Source: Candidatus Dormiibacterota bacterium (lineage in GTDB: Bacteria; Chloroflexota; Dormibacteria; Dormibacterales; Dormibacteraceae). Taken from it: a stretch of DNA of 64,000 nt. Below, one piece after another: positions 8,910-17,329 of the stretch. The stretch's first letter is position 1. The number at the start of each line of letters is the position of its first letter. Position numbers and translations under genes: made by a program. The stretch is from NCBI GenBank assembly GCA_024280995.1, contig JAMXLM010000011.1, positions 84,240-148,239 on the forward strand, read 5' to 3'. Under the pieces are notes generated by a model. The model was not told where the DNA came from and did not search any database. It saw only the letters and a list, made by a program, of their open reading frames with translations.

Positions 8910-8929
8910 TCCCGCGCCTCGGCGCGGGA
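8910..8929 (-). terminator. GC-rich hairpin after xfp
   Basis: TCCCGCGCC (8910-8918) and GGCGCGGGA (8921-8929) are exact complements and can form a stable hairpin 25 bases past the xfp stop. No T-run follows on the minus strand. It may end or attenuate xfp transcription before ackA, or stabilise the xfp mRNA 3' end. Confidence 0.4.
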
Positions 8930-8953
8930 ACACCTCCGGGTTTCCTCTCATAG

Positions 8954-11356
8954 TTAATACGGCCAGGTCCAGTCGCTGACCTCGGGCACATCCTGGCCGT
9001 GGTCGCGCGTGTACTGACGGCTGCGGAGCCGGTTGTCGACCATCTCCTGCCGGATGCTCGCCACCTTCGATCCGAGCGACGGCACGCGGTCGATCACGTC
9101 CATCACGAGGTGGAAGCGGTCGAGGTCGTTGAGCATCACCATGTCGAACGGCGTGGTGGTCGTGCCCTCCTCCTTGTAGCCGCGGACGTGGAGGTTTTGA
9201 TGATTGGTCCGCCGGTAGGTCAGCCGGTGGATGAGCCACGGATAGCCGTGGTAGGCGAAGATCACCGGCCGGTCACTTGTGAACACCTCGTCGAACTCGG
9301 CGTCCGGAAGACCATGCGGATGCTCGCTCGGCGGTTGCAGGCGCATGAGGTCGACGACGTTGACCACGCGCACCGCGAGATCCGGGAAGCAACGGCGGAG
9401 GATGTCGGCGGCCGCGAGCGTCTCGAGGGTCGGCACGTCGCCGGCGCAGGCCAGCACGACATCGGGATCGCGGCCTTCGTCGGTGCTCGCCCACTGCCAG
9501 ATCCCCAGGCCTCGCGCGCAGTGGGCGACGGCTTCGTCCATCGACATGTAGTTGAGCGCCGGCTGCTTGCCCGCGACGATCACGTTGACGTAGTTGCGGC
9601 TGCGCAGGCAGTGGTCGGCGACCGAGAGCAGGCAGTTCGCGTCCGGAGCGAGATAGACCCGGATCACCTCGGCCTTCTTGTTGGTGACGTGGTCGATGAA
9701 ACCAGGGTCCTGGTGTGAGAAGCCGTTGTGGTCCTGCCGCCAGACGTGTGACGAAAGCAGGTAGTTCAACGATGCGATCGGTCGTCGCCACGGGATCGAA
9801 CGCGTGGTCTTCAACCACTTTGCGTGCTGGTTGAACATCGAGTCGACGATATGGATGAACGCCTCGTAACAGTTGAACAGGCCGTGCCTGCCGGTCAGCA
9901 GATAACCCTCCAGCCAGCCCTCGCACATGTGCTCACTGAGGACCTCCATGACTCGACCATCCGGTGCAAGGTGGTCGTCACCGGGCACCGTCTGGGCGTC
10001 CCACGCCCTGTTGGTCACCTCGAAGACCGCACCAAGCCGGTTGGACACCGTCTCGTCCGGACCCATGATCCGGAAGTTGTCCGGGTTCATCTTCACGATG
10101 TCGCGGAGGTAGGTCCCGAGAATGCGAGTCGCCTCGCTCGAGCTCTTCCCCGGCTTTGGCACGTCGACCTTGTAGTCGCGAAAGTCCGGAAGGCGCAGGT
10201 CCTTCAGCAGCTCGCCGCCGTTGGCGTGCGGGTTCGCGCTCATTCGCCTTTCACCGTGCGGGGGCAGGCTCGAGATCTCATCGACCACCTTGCCTGACGC
10301 ATCGAATAGCTCCCCCGGGCGATAGCTCCGGAGCCAGTCCTCGAGGATCTTCACGTGGTCGGGCTTGGTCGCGAAGTCCGTCACGGGGACCTGGTGCGCC
10401 CGGAACGTGCCCTCGATCTGCTCGCCGTCGACGACCTTGGGGCCGGTCCAGCCCTTGGGCGTGCGCATGACGATCATGGGCCAGGACGGTCGGGACCCAT
10501 GACGATCGCTTTTGATCCGAGAGATCTCGTCCAGCGCCCAGTCGAGCGCCGCGGCCATCAGCTGATGGACCTTTGGCGGATCGTCTCCGCTGACGAACAC
10601 CGGCGTGTAGCCGTACCCGACGAGCAGCTCGCGGAGCTCTGAGTCGGGTATGCGCGCGAGGACGGTCGGGTTGGCGATCTTGTAGCCGTTGAGATGGAGG
10701 ATCGGCAGCACCACACCGTCGTCGATCCGGTTGAGGAACTTGTTCGAGTGCCAGCTCGCGGCGAGCGGACCCGTCTCGGCCTCGCCGTCGCCGACGACGC
10801 AGAAGACGACCAGGTTCGGGTTGTCGAAAGCCGCGCCGTAGGCATGCACGAGGGCGTAGCCGAGCTCGCCCCCTTCGTGTATCGAGCCCGGAGTCTCAGG
10901 CGCGTTGTGGCTCGGGATTCCGCCGGGGAATGAGAACTGGCGGAAGAGCTTGCGCAAGCCCGTCTCATCCGTGCTCACATCCGGGTAGCGCTCGGTGTAC
11001 GTGCCCTCGAGGTATGCATTGGCGACGCCCGCCGGCCCGCCGTGCCCGGGACCCATGACGTAGATGGCGTCGAGGTCGCGCTCCTTGATGACCCTGTTGG
11101 CGTGGGCGTAGATCAGGTTCAGGCCCGGCGTGGTGCCCCAGTGGCCGAGCAGGCGAGGCTTGATGTCTTCGAGCGCAAGGGCGCGCTTCAGCAGCGGGTT
11201 GTCGAGCAGGTAGATCTGGCCGACCGACAGGTAGTTGGCGGCTCGCCAATACGCGTCGATGAGGCGCAGCTCCTCGGCGCCAAGTGGCCGCGCGCCAGCG
11301 AGGTCAGGCGCTCCCTGGATACCTGTTTCGCCGGCGATCTCGCGCACCCCGACCAC
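8954..11356 (-). CDS. xfp: Xylulose-5-phosphate/fructose-6-phosphate phosphoketolase
   Basis: Thiamine-diphosphate enzyme that cleaves xylulose 5-phosphate (and usually fructose 6-phosphate) with phosphate to acetyl phosphate and glyceraldehyde 3-phosphate (or erythrose 4-phosphate). The 800-residue length is normal. Diagnostic segments: [46 protein letters not shown], the ThDP motif [19 protein letters not shown], and [19 protein letters not shown] near the C-terminus. The start is GTG at 11356. It is followed by ackA, giving a phosphoketolase shunt that yields ATP. The divergent P-type ATPase begins only 16 bases away, which leaves little room for two promoters. Confidence 0.97.
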   Translation of the reverse strand: MVGVREIAGETGIQGAPDLAGARPLGAEELRLIDAYWRAANYLSVGQIYLLDNPLLKRALALEDIKPRLLGHWGTTPGLNLIYAHANRVIKERDLDAIYVMGPGHGGPAGVANAYLEGTYTERYPDVSTDETGLRKLFRQFSFPGGIPSHNAPETPGSIHEGGELGYALVHAYGAAFDNPNLVVFCVVGDGEAETGPLAASWHSNKFLNRIDDGVVLPILHLNGYKIANPTVLARIPDSELRELLVGYGYTPVFVSGDDPPKVHQLMAAALDWALDEISRIKSDRHGSRPSWPMIVMRTPKGWTGPKVVDGEQIEGTFRAHQVPVTDFATKPDHVKILEDWLRSYRPGELFDASGKVVDEISSLPPHGERRMSANPHANGGELLKDLRLPDFRDYKVDVPKPGKSSSEATRILGTYLRDIVKMNPDNFRIMGPDETVSNRLGAVFEVTNRAWDAQTVPGDDHLAPDGRVMEVLSEHMCEGWLEGYLLTGRHGLFNCYEAFIHIVDSMFNQHAKWLKTTRSIPWRRPIASLNYLLSSHVWRQDHNGFSHQDPGFIDHVTNKKAEVIRVYLAPDANCLLSVADHCLRSRNYVNVIVAGKQPALNYMSMDEAVAHCARGLGIWQWASTDEGRDPDVVLACAGDVPTLETLAAADILRRCFPDLAVRVVNVVDLMRLQPPSEHPHGLPDAEFDEVFTSDRPVIFAYHGYPWLIHRLTYRRTNHQNLHVRGYKEEGTTTTPFDMVMLNDLDRFHLVMDVIDRVPSLGSKVASIRQEMVDNRLRSRQYTRDHGQDVPEVSDWTWPY

Positions 11357-11372
11357 TCATGATGGCACTCAC

Positions 11373-13859
11373 ATGACACCTGCCGAAGCGGCCGCTGCCG
11401 ACCCGCAAGAGGTCCTGGCGGCCGTCGGCTCGAGCGTCGACGGCCTTTCGGCTGACGAAGCACGTCGGAGGCTCGCGCAGACGGGCGCAAACGAGATCGG
11501 TCATGAGTCGCGGTCGCTCACGAAGATCATCGTCGAGCAGGCGCGCAACGGCATCAACCTGCTGCTCGCCGGAGCCGGCATCCTGACGATCGTCACCGGC
11601 GACCTGGTCGACGGCGCGATCATCCTGCTCCTGATCGTGCTCAACGTCGGGCTGAGCATCGTCCAGGAGTACCGCGCCGAGCTGGCGCTCGAGGCGCTTC
11701 GCAACTTGCTGCCGATGCAGACGCGCGTCGTCCGCGGCGGCTCCGAGATCGCCCTCCCCGCGAATCAGCTCGTGCCGGGTGACGTGGTGGTGATCTTCAG
11801 CGGCGATCTCGTCCCGGCCGACGTCAGGCTCTTCGAGAGCAACGGCCTGCAGGTCAACCAGGCGAGCCTGACCGGCGAGTCAGTGCCGCAGGAGAAGGAT
11901 CCGAAGGCCGTGTCCAGCGACAGGCCGGTCGACTGGACGGACATGGCCTTCGCCGGCACGACCGCTGTCGGCGGCGAGGGCAAGGGCGTCGTCGTGGCGA
12001 CCGGGGCGCGCACTCAGTTCGGCCAGACCGCGGCGCTCGTCAAGGCAGCCCACGCGCACAGCGACTTCCAGGAGAACCTGACGAAGTTCGCGGGTTTCCT
12101 TCTCCGGTTCGGGCTGCTCCTCGCCGCCGCGGTCTTCCTCGCGAACGCGCTGCTGGGCCGGGGTGTGCTCACGTCGCTGACCCTCGCGCTTGCGCTCTCC
12201 CTGGGCATCGTCCCGGAGGCGCTGCCGGCAGTCAGCGCGACGACCCTGGCGCTGGGGGCGCGCGTCCTGGCCCGGAAGAAGGTGCTCGTACGCAGGCTCG
12301 CCGCCGTCGAGGACTTCAGCGCCATCGACACGCTGTGCAGCGACAAGACCGGCACCATCACCGAGAACCGCACCCAGCTGATCGAATCGTGGTCGCTGGT
12401 CCCGAAGGACGAGCTCTTGACGAAGGCGGTGCTGTGCACGAGCTATCCAGAGCGCGGCGTCAACGTGATCGACGACGCGATCATCGCGGCGGGCTCCTAC
12501 CTCGACCTGACGGCGGCGATGAAGGAGCCGCGAAAGCGGGTGCAGGAATTCAGCCCGGTGACGAAGCAGATGTGCGTTTCCGTCGGTCAAGAGCTGATCT
12601 TCAAGGGCGCCGCGGAGAAGCTTGTCACACGCAGCCGGAGCCTCCGCACCCCGGACGGCGACAAGCCCCTCGACGGCGACACCTCCAAGCAGGTGGCCGC
12701 TCAGATCGCGCGGCTCCAGGCGGATGGCTCTCGCGTGCTTGCGGTGGCGATCGCGCCCGAAGGCTCGGCGCAGGACTCAAACCAGCTGACGCTGATCGGC
12801 CTGCTCGCCCTTTCGGATCCGCCCCGCCCCGGGGCGGCGGAGGCGCTCAAAGAGGCCGGCAACCTTGGCGTCGAGGTCAAGATCGTGACGGGCGACGCGC
12901 GGCCTCGCGCCGCCGCGCTTGCGCGGGCGATCGGGCTTGACATACCCGACAGCGCCATCGTCTCCGCGAGCGAGATGCAGGGCGGCAACGTCGAGAAGGT
13001 CGCGCTCGGGGGCCGGATCTTCGCCGAGGTGGTGCCGGCGGACAAGTTCCACCTGGTCCAGGCGCTGCAGCACCTCAAGCGTCACGTCGCGGTCACGGGC
13101 GACGGCGTCAACGACGCGCCGGCCCTTCAGGCTGCGGACGTCGGCATCGCGCTTGCCAGCGGCACGGACGCGACCAAGGGCGCCGCCGACCTGGTGCTGC
13201 TCGAGGACAACCTGCAGGTCATCGTCGACGGGATTCGCGAAGGCCGGCGGACGTTCACGAACATCAATCGCTACCTGCTTTACACGATGGTCGGCAACTT
13301 CGCCAACGTGGTGATCGTCGCGTTTGCCTCGCTCGTGCTGCCCTACCTGCCGCTGCTGCCGGAACAGCTGCTGCTCCTGAACCTGCTCTCCGACCTGCCC
13401 ATGCTGGCGCTCGCAACCGACGTCGTCGCGTTCGACGACCTGGCCACGCCGAGGCGCTGGGACGTGCGGCGTCTCATCGAGATCTCTGTGTTTCTCGGCA
13501 TCCTCAACGCCGTCATGGCGTTTGGCCTGCTGAGGTTCTTCCAGCACCGGCCAGAAGAGGTGGTGCATGCGGTGTGGTTCCTTTTCCTCGGCTCGACCGG
13601 GCTCTTCATCCTGTTCGCGGTCCGAGGCAAGGGGTGGTTCTTCAGCAGGCCGTGGCCAAGCACGCCGGTGCTGCTTGCCATCGGCGCGGCCTTCGTCGTG
13701 ACCGTCGCTTTCGTCAACGTGCCCGCGGTCAAGACGCTGCTGCACTTCGGCGACCTGAGCCCCCTCGAGCAGCTCGGCATCATCGCCTACTCGGTCGGCT
13801 ACGTCGTCATCGCCGACCTGCTCAAACGTGAGCATGCCCTGATCCACGGCCATAGATAA
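11373..13859 (+). CDS. P-type cation-transporting ATPase
   Basis: ATP-driven cation pump of 828 residues. The actuator motif LTGES is near residue 167, the phosphorylated Asp in SDKTGTITEN is D324, and TGDGVNDAPAL is near 575. The helix-4 signature is IVPEALPAVS, intermediate between the PEGLP of Ca2+ pumps and PEMLP of MgtA-type Mg2+ importers, so the ion is uncertain. Ten helices are expected; the C-terminal group (from about 640) is evident. No N-terminal heavy-metal-binding domain is present. ATG 11373 is the only good start; an upstream extension would lie inside divergent xfp. Confidence 0.9.
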   Translation: MTPAEAAAADPQEVLAAVGSSVDGLSADEARRRLAQTGANEIGHESRSLTKIIVEQARNGINLLLAGAGILTIVTGDLVDGAIILLLIVLNVGLSIVQEYRAELALEALRNLLPMQTRVVRGGSEIALPANQLVPGDVVVIFSGDLVPADVRLFESNGLQVNQASLTGESVPQEKDPKAVSSDRPVDWTDMAFAGTTAVGGEGKGVVVATGARTQFGQTAALVKAAHAHSDFQENLTKFAGFLLRFGLLLAAAVFLANALLGRGVLTSLTLALALSLGIVPEALPAVSATTLALGARVLARKKVLVRRLAAVEDFSAIDTLCSDKTGTITENRTQLIESWSLVPKDELLTKAVLCTSYPERGVNVIDDAIIAAGSYLDLTAAMKEPRKRVQEFSPVTKQMCVSVGQELIFKGAAEKLVTRSRSLRTPDGDKPLDGDTSKQVAAQIARLQADGSRVLAVAIAPEGSAQDSNQLTLIGLLALSDPPRPGAAEALKEAGNLGVEVKIVTGDARPRAAALARAIGLDIPDSAIVSASEMQGGNVEKVALGGRIFAEVVPADKFHLVQALQHLKRHVAVTGDGVNDAPALQAADVGIALASGTDATKGAADLVLLEDNLQVIVDGIREGRRTFTNINRYLLYTMVGNFANVVIVAFASLVLPYLPLLPEQLLLLNLLSDLPMLALATDVVAFDDLATPRRWDVRRLIEISVFLGILNAVMAFGLLRFFQHRPEEVVHAVWFLFLGSTGLFILFAVRGKGWFFSRPWPSTPVLLAIGAAFVVTVAFVNVPAVKTLLHFGDLSPLEQLGIIAYSVGYVVIADLLKREHALIHGHR

Positions 13860-13876
13860 GATGCCCGCGATGACCA

Positions 13877-14572
13877 TTGCCTGATCGCCGGCGTGTGGCC
13901 GTCCTGGCGGCGCTCGAGGAGGAGGCGCACGCGACAGTGAGCCACCTCCCGCGTTCGGAGACGATCGGGCCGCGCCTGTCGATCTGGGAAGGCGACCAGC
14001 TCGTGGTCGTCGTCGGCGGCGTCGGCAAGGTCGCCGCGTCCCTGGCGACGCAGTTCGTGTGCGACGTGTTCAAGCCGCGGTGCGTGATCTCGATCGGCCT
14101 GGCGGGCGCGCTGGACAAGAAGGCGAAGCCGGGGCAGGTCGTGGTCGCCACGCGCGCGCTGCAGCACGATCTCGACGCGAGGCCGCTGACGCAGGCGCGC
14201 GGCATGATCCCCGCGCTCGGCATCGGAACGATTCCGGCCAACCCGGCGGTCTCAGAGACCCTGCTGCGCGCGGCGCGCTACAAGTCGGAGGACGCGCAGG
14301 CCGGGCTCGTCCTGACCGGGGACCAGATCATCACCACGCGCGCGGTGCGCGACGCGCTGGCGAGGGACTTCCCCGACGCCGCGTGCCTGGACATGGAGAC
14401 CGCGTCGGTGGCGCAGGTCGCCTATCAGAACGACGTGCCGTGGTCGGCCCTGCGCGTGATCTCGGATGCCGCCGACGAGACCTTCGACCTCAAGGGCATC
14501 ATCGGCTTCGGAGTCGACACCGCGGCCAACCTGTTCGAGAGCATCATTCAGACCGTGGTGGACGACCTGTGA
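13877..14572 (+). CDS. MTA/SAH nucleosidase-family (Pfs-like) nucleoside hydrolase
   Basis: Nucleoside phosphorylase-fold hydrolase of 231 residues. It shows LAALEEEA at the N-terminus, VVGGVGKVAASLAT, SIGLAGALD, LTGDQI and the catalytic-acid region SDAADE, with DMETASVAQVA (the Met-Glu ribose-binding pair). In the family this cleaves methylthioadenosine and S-adenosylhomocysteine, but relatives act on other nucleosides. Here it opens a nucleobase-degrading operon, so release of a free base from a nucleoside is an attractive alternative. The start is TTG 13877; GTG 13895 is possible but would trim the first strand. Its TGA overlaps the GTG of the amidase. Confidence 0.85.
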   Translation: MPDRRRVAVLAALEEEAHATVSHLPRSETIGPRLSIWEGDQLVVVVGGVGKVAASLATQFVCDVFKPRCVISIGLAGALDKKAKPGQVVVATRALQHDLDARPLTQARGMIPALGIGTIPANPAVSETLLRAARYKSEDAQAGLVLTGDQIITTRAVRDALARDFPDAACLDMETASVAQVAYQNDVPWSALRVISDAADETFDLKGIIGFGVDTAANLFESIIQTVVDDL

Positions 14573-15846
14573 TCGACGCGTCCCCGCGGTGGCTGACCGC
14601 GGAGGAGGCGATGCGGCTGGTCCATCAACACGACCTCGATCCCCAGGTCGTGGTGCGCGCCCATCTAAACGCCATCGACCGTTACGACGACCGCATCCAC
14701 GCGTACATCCACGTCGATGGCGAGGCGCAGTCGACGTCGGGAGTGACGCTTGCGGTCAAAGACAGCCAGCCGGTGGCCGGCATGCCGTACACCTACGCGA
14801 CGCCATCGTGGCGCGGGCGCATCGCCACCGAGGACGCCGTAGCGGTGGCACGGGCGCGCCAGGCAGGCATGGCGGTACTCGGCAAGACCAACCTTCCCGA
14901 GCTCGCCGCTTCGATCGGCTGCACCAACACGCTGTTCCCGGCTACAGAGAACCCGTGGCGCGAGGGGATCACTCCGGGAGGCTCGAGCGGCGGAAGCGGG
15001 GCGGCGGTGGCGGCCGGCATGTGCACGGTCGCCCTGGGCGGCGACACCGGCGGATCGATCCGGATCCCGGCGTCGTGCTGCGGCGTCGTCGGGCTGCGAC
15101 CCACGCCGGACCGCGTTCCGTCCGAGGAAGTCGACGTCACGGTGCTGCAGTCACGCGGTCCGATGGCCCGCTCTGTCACCGACGCGCGCTACCTCTTTGC
15201 CGTGATGACCGCGACCACGCCGCCGGCCGCCAGTGAAAGACGGCGTCGCGTCGTGGGCATGACGTACGAGGGTGCGGAAACCGCGCCCAAAGAGGCATGC
15301 CTGCTTGCCGCGGAAGCCCTGCGCGAGCTCGGTCACGTGGTCCAGGAGATTCCGTGGAACCCCGGACCGGTCACCGAGGGATATGGCACGGTGCGACGCG
15401 CAAGCATGGCGAGCTTCCCGGCCGACCTCTCGACGTTCGGCCCGGGCATCCAGAAGCTTGCCGCCGAGGGTCGCAGCCTGACCGCCATGGATTACTTTCA
15501 CGCCTTCGAGTCGGCGACCGACGCGGCGAATCGCGCGGTAGGCGTCCCCCTGCTGACGCGCTACGACTTCCTCCTCACTCCCACCTTGGGGCTGCTGCCG
15601 ATGCCCATCGAGGAGGTGCCGCCGTTTCTTGGGGAGGCGTGGGCGCGCTACGTCCAGTTCGTGCTCCCGGTGAGCTTCGCGCGCACGCCCGCGATCTCCA
15701 TCCCCGCCGGCCTTTACGACGGGCTGCCGGTTGGGGTCCAGCTCGTGGGCCAGTTCGCGCAGGAATACGACCTGCTCGATTTCGCCGCTGAGCTCGAGCA
15801 GATGCCCGGATTCGGATATCGGCGACCGCCGGAGGTGGATGGATGA
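14569..15846 (+). CDS. Amidase-signature hydrolase, candidate ureidomalonase
   Basis: Amidase-signature enzyme of 425 residues with an intact Ser-cisSer-Lys triad: K64 in LAVKDSQ, S139/S140 in GGSSGGSGAAVAAG, and S163 in GDTGGSIRIPA. It hydrolyses a C-N bond; the family includes AtzE, AtzF (allophanate hydrolase), indoleacetamide hydrolase and GatA. Placed directly before, and overlapping (ATGA), a barbiturase-family gene, it could cleave ureidomalonate to malonate and urea, the third step of oxidative pyrimidine degradation. Allophanate- or biuret-type substrates are alternatives. GTG 14569 overlaps the preceding stop. Family assignment is secure; substrate is inference. Confidence 0.9.
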   Translation: MIDASPRWLTAEEAMRLVHQHDLDPQVVVRAHLNAIDRYDDRIHAYIHVDGEAQSTSGVTLAVKDSQPVAGMPYTYATPSWRGRIATEDAVAVARARQAGMAVLGKTNLPELAASIGCTNTLFPATENPWREGITPGGSSGGSGAAVAAGMCTVALGGDTGGSIRIPASCCGVVGLRPTPDRVPSEEVDVTVLQSRGPMARSVTDARYLFAVMTATTPPAASERRRRVVGMTYEGAETAPKEACLLAAEALRELGHVVQEIPWNPGPVTEGYGTVRRASMASFPADLSTFGPGIQKLAAEGRSLTAMDYFHAFESATDAANRAVGVPLLTRYDFLLTPTLGLLPMPIEEVPPFLGEAWARYVQFVLPVSFARTPAISIPAGLYDGLPVGVQLVGQFAQEYDLLDFAAELEQMPGFGYRRPPEVDG

Positions 15847-16979
15847 AGGCCCAGCGAGTCGACATGTTCGTGTGCCCGTCCGCCACGCCGTCTGACGTGT
15901 CCGGCCTTCAGAAGCTGGCCGACGAGGGCAAGATCAAACCCGAGACGCTGGTCGCGCTCGTCGGCAAGACCGAGGGGACGGGTGCACACGACGACTGGGG
16001 CAGGATCTGGGCGGACGCCGCGCTGCGCGAATGGACGGCGCGCTTCCTCGGCGTGCCCAAGGACGAAGTCGCCAAGCACGTGATCTTCGTGCTGTCGGGC
16101 GGCTGCCCGGGCGTGATCACGCCTCACATCGCGGCGGTGACCCGCGAGTTTGTGGACGTCCCCGATGGCGGGGATCGCGAGAAGCGCCTGGTCGTAGGGC
16201 GCGCCGGCTCGGAGGCCATCGGTCCGGAAGAGGTCGGACGCATGGGCATGATCCGCAAGGTCGCGGCCGCCACGCACGAGGCGATGAAGGACGCCGGCCT
16301 GACGGACCCGAAGGACGTCCACCTCGTGATGGTCAAGGTGCCGGGCCTGACCGTCGCGAGCATCAGGGACGCGGAGTCGAGGGGCGAGACGGTGGTGTCG
16401 CACGACCTGACTTTCGGGCCCGAGGGCGCGGGGGTCTATGCCAACGACGCGGCCGCGCTCGGCGTGGCCATGGCCCTCGGCGAAGTTCCGGAGTCCAAGC
16501 TGTCGGACGACGTCGTGCGGCGCGACTGGGACCTGTTCTCGGAGGTCGCGATGACGTCGTCGGGCGGCGAGAAGCGTCACGGTGAGGTCGTGGTCTTCGG
16601 CAACTCGACGGCATCCGCGAGCGCGCTGCGAATCGGCCACTCGGTTACGCACGATTTCATCGACGCCGAAGGGGTCCGAGCGGCGCTGCGGAGCGCGGGC
16701 CTGCAGTTCGACGGCGACGGCCTGCCGGACCAGGACGACTTGCGGCGGCTTGTCCACGTTTTCGCCAAGTCCGTGATTCCGGGCAACGACCATGTGCGCG
16801 GGAACCGGATCACGCTGCTCGACGACGTGCACGCATACGAGATCGGCAAGGCGCTGGGCGGGATGCTTGTCGCGTCGGTGACCGGGCGGACGACGAACTA
16901 CGTCAGCGGCGGCGAGCGCAACTCGCACCAGGGGCCGCCGGACGGGAACATCGTCGCGGCGGTGGTGCGGGCGGACTAG
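15843..16979 (+). CDS. Barbiturase / cyanuric acid amidohydrolase family ring-opening amidase
   Basis: Member of the AtzD/TrzD/barbiturase family, 378 residues, which opens barbiturate (to ureidomalonate) or cyanuric acid. The family is three concatenated repeats, each giving a Lys-Ser dyad. Candidate dyads are K42 with S85 (VLSGGCPG), K165 with S239/S240 (MTSSGGE), and K309 with S355 (VSGGERNSHQGPPDGN); K42 and S85 match the numbering I recall for AtzD. The SGGCPG sequence differs from the SGGTEG I associate with cyanuric acid hydrolases, favouring barbiturase, but that is memory-based. The presence of pyrimidine and purine permeases, deaminases and a Mo-hydroxylase supports barbiturate as substrate. 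ATGA overlap with the amidase. Confidence 0.9.
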   Translation: MKAQRVDMFVCPSATPSDVSGLQKLADEGKIKPETLVALVGKTEGTGAHDDWGRIWADAALREWTARFLGVPKDEVAKHVIFVLSGGCPGVITPHIAAVTREFVDVPDGGDREKRLVVGRAGSEAIGPEEVGRMGMIRKVAAATHEAMKDAGLTDPKDVHLVMVKVPGLTVASIRDAESRGETVVSHDLTFGPEGAGVYANDAAALGVAMALGEVPESKLSDDVVRRDWDLFSEVAMTSSGGEKRHGEVVVFGNSTASASALRIGHSVTHDFIDAEGVRAALRSAGLQFDGDGLPDQDDLRRLVHVFAKSVIPGNDHVRGNRITLLDDVHAYEIGKALGGMLVASVTGRTTNYVSGGERNSHQGPPDGNIVAAVVRAD

Positions 16980-17263
16980 GCGGTCGCGAACACCTCGACC
17001 GTCGGCTTGCCGTCCAGGCTGCGCTCGAGACTCGTGAACTCCGGCCGCTGGTGGAAGCTGCGCATCGCTTCGTCGGAGTCCCACCGCTCGATCAGCACCA
17101 GCTGATCCGGATTCCGGTCGGAGCTCGCGACCTGGGCGCCGAAGCAGCCCTTCGCGTCCCGCAACGCCTCAGCGGCGGACCTCAGCACTCCGGCGACCTC
17201 GTCGCGCTTGCCTGCGCCAGGTTGGTGGCGCTCAACCCTGACGACACTTGCATGTTCGTTCAT
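16976..17263 (-). CDS. Antibiotic biosynthesis monooxygenase (ABM)-domain protein
   Basis: About 95 residues with a dimeric alpha/beta barrel pattern: RVERHQPGAGKRDEVAGVL, then LVLIERWDSDEAMRSFHQRPEF, typical of PF03992. Family members are small cofactor-free monooxygenases or heme-binding or detoxifying proteins. ATG 17263 chosen; six upstream residues are possible. Its TAG stop shares CTAG with the barbiturase stop (16976-16979). A role in quinone or heterocycle handling next to the Mo-hydroxylase is possible but unsupported. Confidence 0.8.
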   Translation of the reverse strand: MNEHASVVRVERHQPGAGKRDEVAGVLRSAAEALRDAKGCFGAQVASSDRNPDQLVLIERWDSDEAMRSFHQRPEFTSLERSLDGKPTVEVFATA

Positions 17264-17329
17264 GAAGCTGAAAACGCACATTCGGATGCAAACGGCCGAA
17301 ATCGGGCGCCGATCGGCGCGTCTGGATCG

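Noticed and set aside
14569..16979. Dedicated s-triazine (cyanuric acid) degradation operon
   Set aside because: Family relationships allow it, but the surrounding genes are all purine and pyrimidine enzymes and permeases, no biuret hydrolase is recognisable, and the SGGCPG motif does not look like that of cyanuric acid hydrolases.
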